A DNA stretch of 64,000 bases from Forficula auricularia (taxonomy: Eukaryota > Arthropoda > Insecta > Dermaptera > Forficulidae), in contig JALMQS010000187.1 of the NCBI GenBank assembly GCA_024734495.1, positions 22,111,870 to 22,175,869 on the forward strand. The letters are read 5' to 3'. The notes beneath the pieces are model-generated. The model saw nothing but the letters and a program-made list of their open reading frames with translations. It had not been told where the DNA came from and ran no database searches. Every line of letters begins with the position of its first letter. Position 1 is the stretch's first letter. Positions 10,506 to 21,229 of the stretch are shown piece after piece. The position numbers and the translations under genes were made by a program.

Positions 10506-11543
10506 AGGGTACAAGTAGGGAATGCAATCCCGATCTCGTGGGATTTCGCGAGATTGACGAGATTCAGCGAGAGAACAGGAAGAAATTGTCAAAGTTCTAC
10601 ATCGCTTCCTAATACGGGCCAACTTAAAAGCGTAAAAGTGTTTATAGTGTATTCTTAGACCATGAAATATATAGACACGCCCTCTGCTACTTTCCACACA
10701 GAGTGAAGTGAGGCCAACATCGCCTACAGATGACGTCACGTTATCGCATAAATATTTTGGTTATATTAATTTAATATTAATTTGCGATTATTGGAATCCA
10801 AAATAAATAATCTAAACTACGATAAATTTATCTCAATGTATAATAATTCCTATAGTGGCCTTGCTATTTCTGGGTGTTCCTACCTACAGATGACGTCAAC
10901 TTCTATAGGAGATGTTGGCCTCACCAAATCGACACCAGGGCGTTTCTATATATTTCATGGTCTAAGAGTGTATTTATAGTGTAAAATATCATAGTAATTT
11001 ATATTCTTTATAAAAAATTTTTTCTCTTATTTTTAATTTTTCAATTTTTTTTTCTTATTTTCTTTCATTTGAGAATCTATACCTATTGTAATTTGTATTT
11101 AGATTTTATAAACCATTTTTTTCTATTGTGAATTGTTTTTATTATGTATAACATAATTATAATTAATTAATTTTTGAAGAAGATACAAAACTGTGTAATT
11201 TTATAGTTGAGCATGACTAAATGGCTTAGGACCAAAGTCAAAAAATAAAAAATAAAAATAAAAAAAGCCTTCTTAGTTATGTTAATTTCCAAGAAAAAAT
11301 TAAAAATTGGGTAATTGTAGTGTCCATCAGTATAAATAAGTGAATGATTATAAAGAATAAATATTTTTTTTTAATTAATGTTGTGTCTTACTTAATCACA
11401 TAACAAGCTAAGCAGTTTTCATCTCGTTATAGTTTCCCGAATAAAAACAATAGGGTTTTTTTTAAATACCGAGATATCGCGAGATCGACATTTCTAGTCC
11501 CGCGAGACCTCGAACATGCGATCTTGGCTCGCTGCCTTCCCTA
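10506..11543. mobile_element. hAT-like remnant with inner foldback
   Basis: The left end reads AGGGTACAAGTAGGGAATGC, and the complement of the right end reads GTACCTAGGGAAGGC, followed by CGCGAGAT-type repeats near both ends. Inside, 10635-10735 and 10885-10980 form an inverted repeat sharing CCTACAGATGACGTCA and TTAGACCATGAAATATATAG. Terminal similarity is imperfect and no clean 8-bp duplication was found, so the assignment is tentative. The two short open frames here come from the repeat arms. Confidence 0.4.
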
Positions 11544-11873
11544 GGTACAACACATTAAAATTGTAACGATCCGCTAAATTAAGAGTGTTCATCTGTTTAT
11601 AGAACCATATAATTGATAAAATTAAGAGACAATTTTTGAATTGATTTCCTCATCATCAAAGGATGCCGAAAAACCGGTGATCCAAAAGATCTGGGATTGA
11701 TAGCTTCCCGAGAGGAGAAAAAGACAAGCGAGAGAGGCCTCAATGACTCTTAAGGACTCAAGGCATTAGGAAATGTTATAAGAGAAGGAAGAAAGAAGAA
11801 CAAATCGCTTTCGCTAATGGAGTGCACTGGCGGAACTACAAACCCCCTTTTATTATTCTTTAATTTTTTTTGT

Positions 11874-12082
11874 AGGGGAGTCGGGTAGCTTCGGGTGGCT
11901 TCGCTTCGGCATCGATCGATTATGACGATGTTGAAGTGGAGGTCCGGGGTTCGATCCTTGCTGGCAAATAAACATTTCTACCGGCTGAAAACTCGGCTCC
12001 CTCACTAACCCTACTAACACTCTACTTATGTGCTGTCTAAATGGCCTTTGTTCCCGGTGACATTAAATAAATAAAAAAAAAA
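11874..12082 (+). mobile_element. tRNA-derived SINE with poly(A)-like tail
   Basis: The tRNA-like head holds GGGTAGCTTCGGGTGGC and the B box GGGTTCGATCC at about 11948. The body of about 110 bp ends in AAATAAATAAAAAAAAA. No target duplication was confidently read. Only this copy is seen. Confidence 0.6.
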
Positions 12083-12420
12083 ATTTTTTCTAATATTAAT
12101 GTCATAGGAAAGAATTTTAAATAAAAAGAAGAAGGCTTCAGACATTCAAAAACGAGAGCAGCTTCTGTAGAATGATGGCGAATGACAGAAATACACTTAG
12201 CAGGTACCAAGAGAGAGAGACGGGGTTCGAACTTAGTTCGTTATATATCCCTATTCTCATCCCTTTTAACAATAAACTAGTCCGTTTGCAAAATGGCTAG
12301 CCTTTATGAAAAACAGAGCCCGATTGCGAAAACGTTTATATACCTCAATTAGGCTGATGGTTTTGGTCTTTTTGTGTTCAATTGAACGTTTTAATTAAAC
12401 TTTCATACATTAAATTCATG

Positions 12421-12545
12421 TTAATCCATTGTAATAGACTGATGAGGAGGGTAAAGCCCTCGAAACTATAGTCTCGTTATAAATAAATTAAAAATTTATT
12501 TTTCCAGCAGAAGACACACTCTTTTATTGTCTTCTTTAGTTTTAA
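12421..12545 (+). mobile_element. Right half of palindromic family Y element
   Basis: It matches the right half of the full Y copy at 44727-45003: AATAGACTGATGA, GAAACTATAGTCTCGTTATA, then CCAGCAGAAGACACACTC and TTATTGTCTTC. The left arm is missing. It carries the best hammerhead-like motif in the window (12439-12473). Confidence 0.75.
12439..12473 (+). ncRNA. Hammerhead-ribozyme-like motif in Y element
   Basis: The order matches a type I hammerhead: CTGATGA, a 5-bp hairpin GAGGG/CCCTC, GAAAC, a four-base loop TATA, then GTC. Flanking bases can form helix I: GA/TC, a small internal loop, then TTGTAA pairing with TTATAA (one G-T pair). Against it, one extra base separates CTGATGA from helix II compared with the classical core, and helix III has only two pairs. 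Cleavage activity is untested, so it is called hammerhead-like only. Confidence 0.4.
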
Positions 12546-12549
12546 GTAG

Positions 12550-13078
12550 AGTTGTCAACCATCCCGCAAAAGCCAAGCCTTTTTTAAGAGTCTGGAACCA
12601 CATCGTTTAAAATTTTCATTGTTGAAGTAGGAGGGTTCGGCTACCAAGGATGAAAATACTTAAATGAAAATTGTAAAATTATTTTCGGCCTTATATTTTA
12701 AATCGTTTTCAAGTCATAATTGATATATAGTGTATATCTTTGTTAATTTCGGTGGGGGAGGGGGGCTGCAGCCCACCCCTAGGATACTATATAAACTGAC
12801 AAGGCCTTGGAGAAAAAATCCGGACCCGCGGGAGGAAATAGAGGGACCCCAAGTTAAACAAATATATTATATGCTTAATCAAAGTAAAACAATAATTTTA
12901 TCCGTAAAAATGTATCTCGTTTTATAAGTATTAGGATTAACAGTTATCAAACAGTCTTTATTAATTATTTGAAATTACAAAATATTTCATACAAAAAAAT
13001 TTATATTTTTATTAATAACTACTTTTCATTTTCTCATGATACCTTATTTTATTTAGGTATCGAACCTATAGATATTTA
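12550..13078. other. Non-coding stretch with a GC-rich patch
   Basis: Around 12750-12850 lies a GC-rich patch (runs of G, CTGCAG, GACCCGCGGG) inside AT-rich DNA. A 65-codon open frame crosses it but shows no recognisable protein. No paired termini were found. Confidence 0.4.
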
Positions 13079-13390
13079 TTAGGGTGGTCCTTATTTTGGG
13101 TATTTTCGAATTTTTACGCTGACAGAGGTTCTTATGATTCGAAATAACCCACTCAGGCGATTGCAATACTACATATTACTATATTATATAGAATATAAAA
13201 GTAAAAATATCCCCCAAGTTTCAAGACTCTATCTCAATTTTAACAGAGCGATCTAAGTTTCTCAGCTAAATAACATGAGGTTTTTGGCAGTATAATATCA
13301 ATTTTTTATTCAGGCCAAAGAAATAGTGCAAAAATTTGAAACTATGTAGACTTTATCCTTATAATAGTAACTATCCTTCAAAATTGTTAC
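13079..13390 (+). mobile_element. Half copy of MITE family Q
   Basis: It begins TTAGGGTGGTCCTTATTTTG and follows the left arm of family Q as far as CTATCCTTCAAAATTGTTAC, then stops near the hairpin apex. The complementary right arm is missing, so it could not fold or transpose as it stands. Confidence 0.75.
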
Positions 13391-14159
13391 AAAACTTCAA
13401 CCTCATGTTACCATTATCCAACAAGAATGAAACTTTGTTTAAATTGTAGTAAATTTAATATAGTTTAAAAATGTACAGAATCGTCTTTGTTGAAAAACGT
13501 GCTCCTTTATGTTCAAAATGGGGAAAAATAGAAAAAAGTACGAGTTTTAGGGAAATTCAAAAGTGATCCCGGGGGCTGTTTTTTGACAGGCACTAGTACC
13601 GGTTCTACTGAACATAAATAGATAAATTTTTTTTATCATTTTATGCGTAGTTTAAAGAGATTTAATTTATCTAATAGATATCTTTTTGATTTGATAAGTT
13701 GTTCTAGAGTTATTTAAGAAAAACTGAAAAAACTCCGAAATTTTCTCATTTTGAGGCAGGTAGAAAAAATTTCCACAACACAGATTTGCAGGAAAACTTA
13801 GGGTAGTAATATTGGACTACCAATAAATGTATTCCAGCAATAAAACCTTTACCGGAAATTATTTCTTGTTTATGCCATTTTTTCACGTAATTTGCCTGGA
13901 CTATATCTAGATATAAATTAGTTTCCATGTACTCGACGCCTAACTTCTTCTATTTATAATCCATAAATTGTGAAATATGAACTAAAATATTTTTTCTTCA
14001 GTTCTGACTGTTGATTTTCAATCCTTCCTTTGTAATTGAATATTCCCCGCAAAGTGTGTGGGTGTGCGTGGGTGAGAAAGAAAGTGTTGCATTTAGTGCA
14101 ACTGCAATATTTCGTCTCGGCTCGATTGTTTTGACTTTCCCCCTTGGGTGTCCTCGTCA

Positions 14160-14420
14160 TTGACTTCGTCGCAAGCCAGATGGTCGGTTAGAACAGAGCT
14201 CAGAACAATCGCCAACAAGCAATTAAATCAATCCGATCTAATGTGAACAATTTAGATTCATTTGCCTCGGCTGGGAGAGAAATTGAATTCTCCCAAGAAG
14301 CGAATGAAAATTAATGTTTCAAGCCAATCCAGTGGGTGGATTAAAAAGCATTTAAGCATTTAAACAACTTCCTTCCTTAATTAATCAAACGGAAAGTAAA
14401 TTCGCTGCCTTGGTACATTA
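14160..14420. other. Low-copy, mixed-composition block (possible regulatory DNA)
   Basis: This block has more balanced composition than its surroundings, matches no other part of the window, and contains several TAATTAAT-type homeodomain-like sites (about 14378-14388). It lies about 7 kb beyond the stop of the minus-strand gene. Coding character is lacking. Regulatory function is only a suggestion. Confidence 0.25.
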
Positions 14421-14600
14421 TTTCATGTTCTTTAACATCTAACAAGGAAGAGTCCAAGGTATGGGGAAATGACAAAATAAAAACTTCTTTATTTCTCTAG
14501 GATCAAGAATATAAAGGATAAAAATAGATAAATAAAGAGAAACAAAGAGGTTATCCTCAGCTTGATGCAAATAAACATACACACATATACACATATACAC

Positions 14601-14773
14601 AGGAATTATTTGACGGATTATAGTGGTGTTTCACAAAGAGGAAATAAAATTAAAAAAAAATTTTAATTATATTTTGGAGATTTTTTATTTATCTCTATAC
14701 ATATTTCGGGCTATGAACCCTTCATCAGGAGGTTTAGCAAAAGAGTGACCACTATAATCCGTCAAATAATTCC
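14601..14773. mobile_element. Foldback element nested in family X
   Basis: The arms AGGAATTATTTGACGGATTA and TAATCCGTCAAATAATTCCT are exact complements. Between them is the phrase CCTGATGAAGGG (minus strand) with TTCGGGCTATGAACCC, the centre of family Z (compare 48354-48687 and 63375-63608). Confidence 0.8.
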
Positions 14774-14866
14774 TGTGTTTAATATGTTTCACTATAAACC
14801 AACACCGCTTTCCCTAAACGTTATACACACATGTATATTATGCATATATATTATTTATTTGTTTAA

Positions 14867-14901
14867 GACTATAGTTTCGAAGGCTTGGCCTTCATCATTA
14901 G
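14867..14901 (-). ncRNA. Hammerhead-like motif, decayed, left arm of X
   Basis: Minus-strand order: CTAATGA (G to A relative to CTGATGA), hairpin GAAGGC/GCCTTC, GAAAC, TATA, GTC. The lost core G should abolish hammerhead catalysis. It mirrors the intact-looking motif at 15061-15095. Confidence 0.3.
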
Positions 14902-15060
14902 ACTTTTTTTAATTTTAAATACCTATTATTTTTCATGGCGTCAGTATTGCATGGATATTGAAATTTTTTTTAATTAGAATTCTAACTGGCTTTCGGCTAA
15001 GTAAAGATATATCCATGCGATACTGACCCCATGAAAAATAATATTTATAATTAAAAAAGA

Positions 15061-15095
15061 CTGATGATGAAGGCCAAGCCTTCGAAACTATGGTC
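15061..15095 (+). ncRNA. Hammerhead-like motif, right arm of X
   Basis: CTGATGA, one extra T, a 6-bp hairpin GAAGGC/GCCTTC with loop CAA, GAAAC, TATG, GTC. Helix I beyond the AGA/TCT-like contact is weak here. The core residues of a hammerhead are present, but spacing before helix II is one base longer than in the classical ribozyme. Confidence 0.35.
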
Positions 15096-15402
15096 TCAAA
15101 CAAATAAATAATATAAAATATATACATATATATGGTATTTTTAATATTATGTGTGTATGTTTATTTGCATCAAGCAGAGGACAACCTCTTTGTTTCTCTT
15201 TATGAATCAACAACTCTGCTACTCTCGGCAAAATAAAAACTTTTTAATTAGATAAAAATAGAGATTACAACTTATAAGTAAATACCAGAGCGTATTTAAT
15301 TAGATAGTTAATACAACATATCTCTAGTAATGAAGCTGTTGAAGGTTTTATTTTTGTGATTAATTTTATTAAGATTTGAATTTTTCGCAAAATCACACAT
15401 AA

Positions 15403-15611
15403 TTAATTATAATATTTATTGAACACGAATAAATAATACAATAAAAATACGACGTTTCGATCGACTTATTCTATGATCGTTTTCAAGTAGGTTATCTTAA
15501 GATTGGAGTGGGTCCTCATACTTGAGAATGAGAATACCCAGATTAAGTCGATCGAAACGTCGTAATTTTATTGTATTATTTATTTGTGCTCAATAAATAA
15601 TTATAATTATT
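15403..15611. mobile_element. Foldback element family U, copy 1
   Basis: The arms share ATTATAATATTTATTGAACAC-like ends and AATACAATAAAAATACGACG against its complement. The apex lies near 15510. Each arm holds GATCGAAACGTCG facing inward. Related arms and left flank recur at 52110-52320. Confidence 0.8.
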
Positions 15612-15654
15612 TACATAGCTTAAGATTTATATTAATTTGAACAAAAGGGAGAAA

Positions 15655-15800
15655 TCACCCAATTAGCATCTGACCGGGTTCGAACCTGCAACCTCTCTGT
15701 TAATCCCAGAAATTTATTTATTGGAAAGTAATTTAAAATCTTTTAAAAAATCGACGTTTTGGAGGATCTATCCTTTCTTCTTCAAGGTGTAAAAGAAGGC
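15655..15800. repeat. tRNA-like fragment and family V fragment
   Basis: At 15672-15700 there is a B-box-like GGGTTCGAACC, with no convincing partner A box. It is followed by AAATCGACGTTTTGGAGGATC..CTTCTTCAAGG, the core of family V (compare 27033-27122 and 62691-62800). Both look like degraded repeat pieces. Confidence 0.4.
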
Positions 15801-15944
15801 TTGTTACCACCTCATTTGGTGTAATATTTATCGGATATGTTGTAGAGACCTGATAATGTTATAATAAGGAAAATGAAATGTTGCTGAATTATATCCGTAG
15901 TTCGTTTTCAGAGATCTCAAATAGCCTTAGAAAATTTGAAATTA

Positions 15945-16354
15945 CAGTAGAACCTCGATAATCCGACACACTTGGGGATCTGGCAATGCCTGATTACCGA
16001 TTTTGGCGGATTATTGAGGTCTTTAAAAAAACTTCCTTGAACAAGAAATATGTCTGTAATAACAATTTAAAGAGCAAATACGTGTACTTTATTTACAAAA
16101 TTACATAAATAATATATAAAACAGTAATTGTGTATTTCACATCAAATGAGTCTTTATATGGACACTTTGGCTGAAATTTCAATGTTCAATCAGCGATGTC
16201 GTGTGATGATATTGAGGGAGTCACTGGACTGGCATTCAGTGCAGACAGGTTAGATTTAATTTTTTCCTGACTGTGCACTGAACAAGCACTAAATCTTTCA
16301 AATTTCGTTAAAAAATCGATTTCTAACGTATGCCGGATTATAGAGGTTCTACTG
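15945..16354. mobile_element. Tigger/pogo-like MITE, 410 bp
   Basis: The termini CAGTAGAACCTCGATAATCC and its inverted partner GATTATAGAGGTTCTACTG are flanked by TA on both sides. This terminal sequence is characteristic of pogo/Tigger elements of the Tc1/mariner superfamily. The interior is non-coding. Confidence 0.9.
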
Positions 16355-16431
16355 TATTCTATAATTTATGAGCTAGCCTGCTGATGCATGCGTAATGACT
16401 CCTTTTGGCAAACCTGACCCCCTTAGTTAAC

Positions 16432-16720
16432 TTCTTCCTCTTCTTTAAGTGCCATATCAGGTCTCCCTGATGTTTTGGCTCCTCTCCACATATACCTGTG
16501 CTGAGTGTGTGTAGCTGTTTTTACACAGATATACGGGACCTACTTTTTAACGCCGGTTCCGAACGGCTAGTTTGGAGAGGTTACTAGGCAATTATACTTT
16601 TGGTAGGTTGCCATTGCTTTCCAAGAAGAGCCGACTGCAAATATCTGCCGAGAGACGGTCTCGAACCAGCGTATTTCAGACCAGCGGCCCGACACTCTAA
16701 CCACTGACCCACAGTCGCCT
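16432..16720 (-). mobile_element. tRNA-derived SINE, copy 2
   Basis: Head on the minus strand: GCGACTGTGGGTCAGTGGTT (A box region), then GCTGGTTCGAGACC (B box) about 45 bases on. The body matches 4661-4929 over its full length, including CCTCTCCAAACTAGCCGTTC, and the 3' tail is (GAAGAG)-like. TTAACTT-like sequence on both sides may be the target duplication. Confidence 0.85.
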
Positions 16721-17149
16721 CTTAATTAATTAACTTATTAAATTAAAAAATTGAAAAAAACATGTTTATTATGTTTATATCAACTGGAAGTTCTAAAGCT
16801 AGTTAGTTCAATGTCTATTCAGTAGTCCCCATTGGAAATATAAACATTTTAGCATCAGAACGAAATTTCTTCATTTCGTTTAAGTCTGTCTGTCAGCGAT
16901 ACCGAGTAATAAACCAATCAAATTTATTCTGTATTCAACGACTGCGACTTACAATTCGATTACTTTTCCCAGATTATTAAAAAAAATATCATTTGCAAAT
17001 AAGGAGAAAGTCCTACTCGAATTTGAGACATTTCGTCCAAATGATGTGCAGGTGTCTGACTTCATTGAGGCCATCCATTGACTTGCCCTGCACACTGCAC
17101 AGGTGACTGATTCTTCGAAATTAGAAATAAAACATATACACTGGAAAGT

Positions 17150-17410
17150 GATCGTTTTGATAGCCGTTGAGTAATTTTAATAAATTTCTAATGTCAATCA
17201 ATCGCCTATTGGCTTTCCCTTTGAGGGCGGCGGCGAGGAAACAGTCACCAAAAATTTGCATTACCTACTTGAACTATTCGGCTTGATTAAATATATATTA
17301 TAGAAATTGGAGTGTGTACATTTCAATGGCTACGAGCTGGTCGAGCATCCCGCTGAATAAAATAAAGCCAAAGAATAACCAGAATGGCCACAAGAGTTAT
17401 AAACACGACC
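17150..17410. other. Low-copy, mixed-composition block
   Basis: It includes a GC-rich core GAGGGCGGCGGCGAGG near 17223 and is not matched elsewhere in the window. It has no long open frame. It lies 4 kb downstream of the minus-strand gene's stop. It could be a downstream UTR exon or a regulatory element; neither can be shown here. Confidence 0.25.
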
Positions 17411-17909
17411 ATCATAGCAAACTAATTATTAATTATTAATATTTGTATTAGGTACATTAATATTTTGACTTGTTTTATTTTTATAAATAAGTTACCAAGG
17501 CAATAGGTTGAGTGCGTACAAATTTATTTAAATTTTCAAAACTTGGTACGATCTTGGCAAATTTTAGTGATGGGATGGCTGAGCTGTCTGTTACAGGGGT
17601 TGGGGGATTCCCTAGTAACAGACAGGCCAATCGGACGCCAGTTTTTATGTCTACTGAGCATGTGACTATGTTTATAGAAACTAAGAAACTAAAAACTTTA
17701 ATTTATGTATTGAATACATCCATAGCCCCCAAATGAAATTTCGGGCCCAGGAACCAAAATCTGAAGCGGACCCCTTATTATGGAATAAGTATGTTTTTTT
17801 ATGAAGTAGAAAAAGTTGGTCACCCTACGCCAAGAATGAGTTTTAATTTTTGTTATTTCGCCAATCGACGTGGCGTTGTGCTTGTGTGTTGTTATTTTAA
17901 TAAAAATAT

Positions 17910-18410
17910 ATTGACACGTTCTGATGTGGCCATCCACTTGACTTTACCACTACTTCTGGTTGAGTTTGGTACAAGGGCCTAGATTTTCATTTTTGCTCCC
18001 CCCCATTTTGGGCGGGTAGTTTTTGCATTGTTCGTCTTCTGGTATCCCACTGATTATGTACACAAAATTTGGTCGAGTTTAGCTTGAATGGCTTAGATTT
18101 TTATTTTTTGATCCCCCCCCTTCAATTTTGGCAGCTAGAAAAATATTTTCGTTATTATAGGTTCATTTTGTAGTATATTTGTTTTTTTCTTGTTTTTTTT
18201 TTAGCTCGAAAAAGATTATAATTTTAAATTTTAACCCCTCCCCCCCACCCCAGCTTAATTTTGTGTCGATATGCACCAAAATCTAATCAGCTCTTAATCT
18301 CAACGCACCAAAACTACTTGTGAAATTTGTTTTTGATATTGACACTAGTTTTTTGAGCTAGCTCGTCCACAAAATTTGTTAACACGCACAGATTAACAGA
18401 ATTTTTTGAC
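17910..18410 (+). repeat. Interspersed repeat R-C, copy 1
   Basis: It matches 51730-52105 in inverted orientation. Shared landmarks include ACGTTCTGATGTGGCCATC, GCACCAAAATCTAATCAGCTC and GAGCTAGCTCGTCCACAAA. C-rich runs (CCCCCCC) and 'GGTCGAGTTTAGC' occur in the middle. No termini or coding frame were identified. Confidence 0.75.
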
Positions 18411-18702
18411 AAAACCCTGTATGGTCAAGTAAAAATATAGTGAAATGGATAAGGCCCTAAAATAAAACTAAACCAACATAAACTAAATTACAAACATTTT
18501 GCCTTTCCAATTAATCCAAGGGTAAACGCGTAAACCTATAAATGAAAGCGAAAAAATCTTTAAATCAAACTTTATTTACATTAACATACATATAAAGTTT
18601 AAATTTCTATTTCTATCCATTGGATTATAGTCACATGGTCACGTAGTTTTAAAAAAGAGTTACTGAATTGTATTAAAAAGACCCTGGATTAAACTGTACA
18701 AA

Positions 18703-19037
18703 TTTACCACGTTTTTATTAACTTGCTTTCTTTTCTGTCAGTCCTGTACAAATTTTGAAATCGAATCAACGCAGCTTTACGCCCTTCAGATAGCTTATAG
18801 ATCAATCCTAAAAGCATAGCACTTGCATACCCTACAGGCGTTGCCACATTTGAAATATTATTTTCCCGCCAGTTTTCGAAATTTTAATAAATATAAGGTG
18901 TATTTTTTCACTCAAATTTTTATTTACTTGTCGTAATTTGAAATAAATGAATCATGGAGTAAAGTTACCACGTTTTTATTAACTCGCTTTTCTTATCTGT
19001 CTGTCTGTACTGTACAAAATTTTGCAATCGATTTTTA
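18703..19037 (+). repeat. Local duplication of a 65-bp phrase
   Basis: TTACCACGTTTTTATTAACT followed by a GTCTGTC/GTACAAA stretch occurs at 18703-18770 and 18965-19037. The DNA between is not repeated. It is probably two fragments of one dispersed repeat. Confidence 0.65.
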
Positions 19038-19700
19038 AACTAACTTCCATTTCATTTATCATCCGTTAAACAATAATTTTTTCATTTAAGAAATATTTTT
19101 TCTAGCATACCCCTTAAAAAATGTCACTTCCGAGCGGGTGCACTTGAATACATATATTTAGGGGCCCTGAATACATATATTTATTTAATTTGATCTCTTC
19201 GACGGAATTTCCTTTATAAATAAAATAAATCTTTTTTATTCGTAATATTTATAGTTTCGAAATGTTGCTTATTTTAATTTGACAATATAAATGCGGAAAC
19301 GAGTAGAACCGGAATAGGAAATGGCAGCCGCCAGGTGAACATGGCATTGTCCCATCTCATAGTAGAGGATACCTTCAAAGGGCTGGAGATAGAGACACCC
19401 TAGTAATAAATTTAAGTATTTTACTATCCTAATATATTAATATTCAAAATTTAATTCTTGAAACACCTGTTTTTTTTTCATTATGATTTTCCCATAGTAA
19501 TATGTGAAAAATGTAGAATTGTTTTCTGCATTTTTGAACAGGATATTGTGAAGCTAGATAGCCCTTTGACTCTAGTCAAAGAGATAGACGAAAATCATTC
19601 AGTTCTTTGTTTCGAAAATACACACATTTTAGTAGCAAAACGGATGTATATTTATTGTTTAATTTTTTTTTAAATTTGTCTCTACTTTTAGCCGGATGCC

Positions 19701-19777
19701 TTGAGTCTGATTCGATCCCGGGTTCATTTGGTTAGCATGCTGGCACGACCAACCCCTAGCCTAACTCCGACCCCCTC

Positions 19778-19809
<32 letters not shown>

Positions 19810-19993
19810 GCTTTTCGGCCTTTCCTAGCCATAAGCCTAATTACGATACTAGTTATATTTTTTTTGAAAATTTGTCTTCTCTACCCCCGGGGGTCAGATT
19901 TTTTAGCTGGTTGCCTCGAGTCGGATTCGAACCCGGGTCTCCCTGGTTAGCTCGCCGTCGGGCTACCGCCTAGCCTATCTGACCCCCCACGTT
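19701..19993 (-). mobile_element. Two tRNA-like SINE heads flanking a 28-bp poly(T) tract
   Basis: The right unit on the minus strand reads GGCTAGGCGGTAGCCCG (A box), then GGGTTCGAATCC (B box). It is bounded by an inverted GGGTCAGAT/ATCTGACCC pair. The left unit (about 19701-19760) keeps the B-box region but is worn. The T run at 19779-19808 would be a poly(A) tail on the minus strand. Neither is a functional tRNA gene: the acceptor stem does not close. Confidence 0.65.
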
Positions 19994-20307
19994 TTGTTTT
20001 GGTTATGGTTTTTTTATGTTTACTTATTGTTGTGAAAAACTAGAATAAGCTAAATAATTCCGTTTGCACCTAAATTCATTAAAATTATCGTAAATTATTA
20101 AAAAAGAACTGAAATACGGTAAATCTTAATAAGTCAATTAATAATTCAAGAAAAATCAGAAACAATCAAATATAGTATATGTAAATGTGTCTGCTGAAGA
20201 AAAAGAAGCTCCAATCTTCGAAAAATAGTAGTCCTACTACATATGTCTTACAAAAATTATTTCCTCTACCCAGCGAACTAGACAATATTTAAGAAATAAT
20301 GAGAGAT

Positions 20308-20450
20308 TGTTTTCTATTAAGTCCTAGCTGCCATGGATAATTTTTATTCCCTGTTAGAAGGGTTGTATCTACCCCCTCAGGAATTGAGCCCGGGTGCCAA
20401 AAATGTTATCCACCACATAGGCAAACATTGAGATATATAACAGGCTAATA
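20308..20450. repeat. Family W repeat (tRNA-like core), copy 1
   Basis: It contains CTATTAAGTCCTAGCTGCCA, 'GGTTGTATCTACCCCC', and the tRNA-like block TTGAGCCCGGGTGCC. Similar blocks occur at 21895-22080, 24598-24720, 25005-25105, 52345-52578 and 63690-63840. Confidence 0.6.
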
Positions 20451-20578
20451 TTTCACTCAATGATTTACTCTTCATATATACGTATATTTATTTATTTATC
20501 GTGACCCTGCCCAAGACACGAATGTGCAAAAACCTTGTTTTGAGTTATTCATGTTTGAAAATGTTTTATATAACAATA

Positions 20579-20952
20579 CAGTAAATTCTAGTTTATCCGG
20601 CCCTCATTTATCCGGACCCGGATTTGTAGACATTTTTATTTTAATAAATGTTCACATAGATAATAATTTTTAAGTCTGATAGCAAGAATGTAATTATAAT
20701 TTTATCAAAAAATTCGCTTTAATTTTTATATTTTTATATTGACGAAGTTGGAACGGAGTAAAGAGAGTCGTGGGGGCATATTTTTTTAAACAATTCTATG
20801 TAATTTTGATATAAATATATTATGTTTTTTATCGAATTCGCTTATTTGAAGATTTGTTTTGTTTTTATTACCAAAATATTTGGATTATCCGGATTTTCGA
20901 TTATCCGGTTTGCCTTTGGTCCCAGTTAGTCCAGATAAACGAGGTTCTACTG
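20579..20952. mobile_element. Tigger/pogo-like element, 374 bp, inserted in a duplicated locus
   Basis: The ends are CAGTAAATTCTAGTTTATCC and GATAAACGAGGTTCTACTG, bracketed by TA. The right-hand end matches the fragment at 34189-34372 in reverse. The flanks (20520-20578 and 20953-21010) match 59640-59775 on the opposite strand without the element, so an 'empty site' relative exists in this window. Confidence 0.9.
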
Positions 20953-21197
20953 TATATATTAATGTGAATATTAGACCCCAAGTTTGAGGTTCATTAAATC
21001 ATTCAATTCTGGGCTAGAAGGTTTGTAAAAAATTTAATTAAAAAATGATATTAGTGAAAAATCATAAAATTTGTACATTCTTGACTTTGGCATTAGGTTT
21101 ATGACATAAATTATATTTCTACTTAAATTGAAAATTCGGATGATGTGAATCATCTCCATAAATGTTTAATTCTAATATGAAAGAGGCTTGTGGGATG

Positions 21198-21229
21198 CTT
21201 ACCTGTCCGGTGTGAGTCTAGTCCAATTA
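21198..21229 (-). other. Stop codon followed by a strong 5' splice site
   Basis: The reading frame of the gene ends at TAA (21229-21227). Twenty-four bases further on, GACAG|GTAAGC (exon end 21203) matches the 5' splice consensus well. So either the 3' UTR is spliced, or alternative splicing gives another C terminus. No AATAAA was found in the next 270 bases on this strand, which favours a further downstream exon. Confidence 0.5.

Larger units (their letters stand above)
14535..15245. mobile_element. Palindromic element family X with nested Z element
   Basis: Left arm: AAAGAGAAACAAAGAGGTT. Right arm: its complement, then CAACTCTGCTACTCTCGGCA, the family terminus (also seen at 37640, 41440 and 48150). 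The inner arms carry hammerhead-like motifs on opposite strands at 14867-14901 and 15061-15095. A Z-type foldback is inserted at 14601-14773. The left extremity looks rearranged. Confidence 0.75.

Noticed and set aside
19889..19993. Possible tRNA gene
   Set aside because: A and B boxes are present, but the arms do not form a complete cloverleaf, and a second worn copy plus a poly(T) tract point to a SINE.
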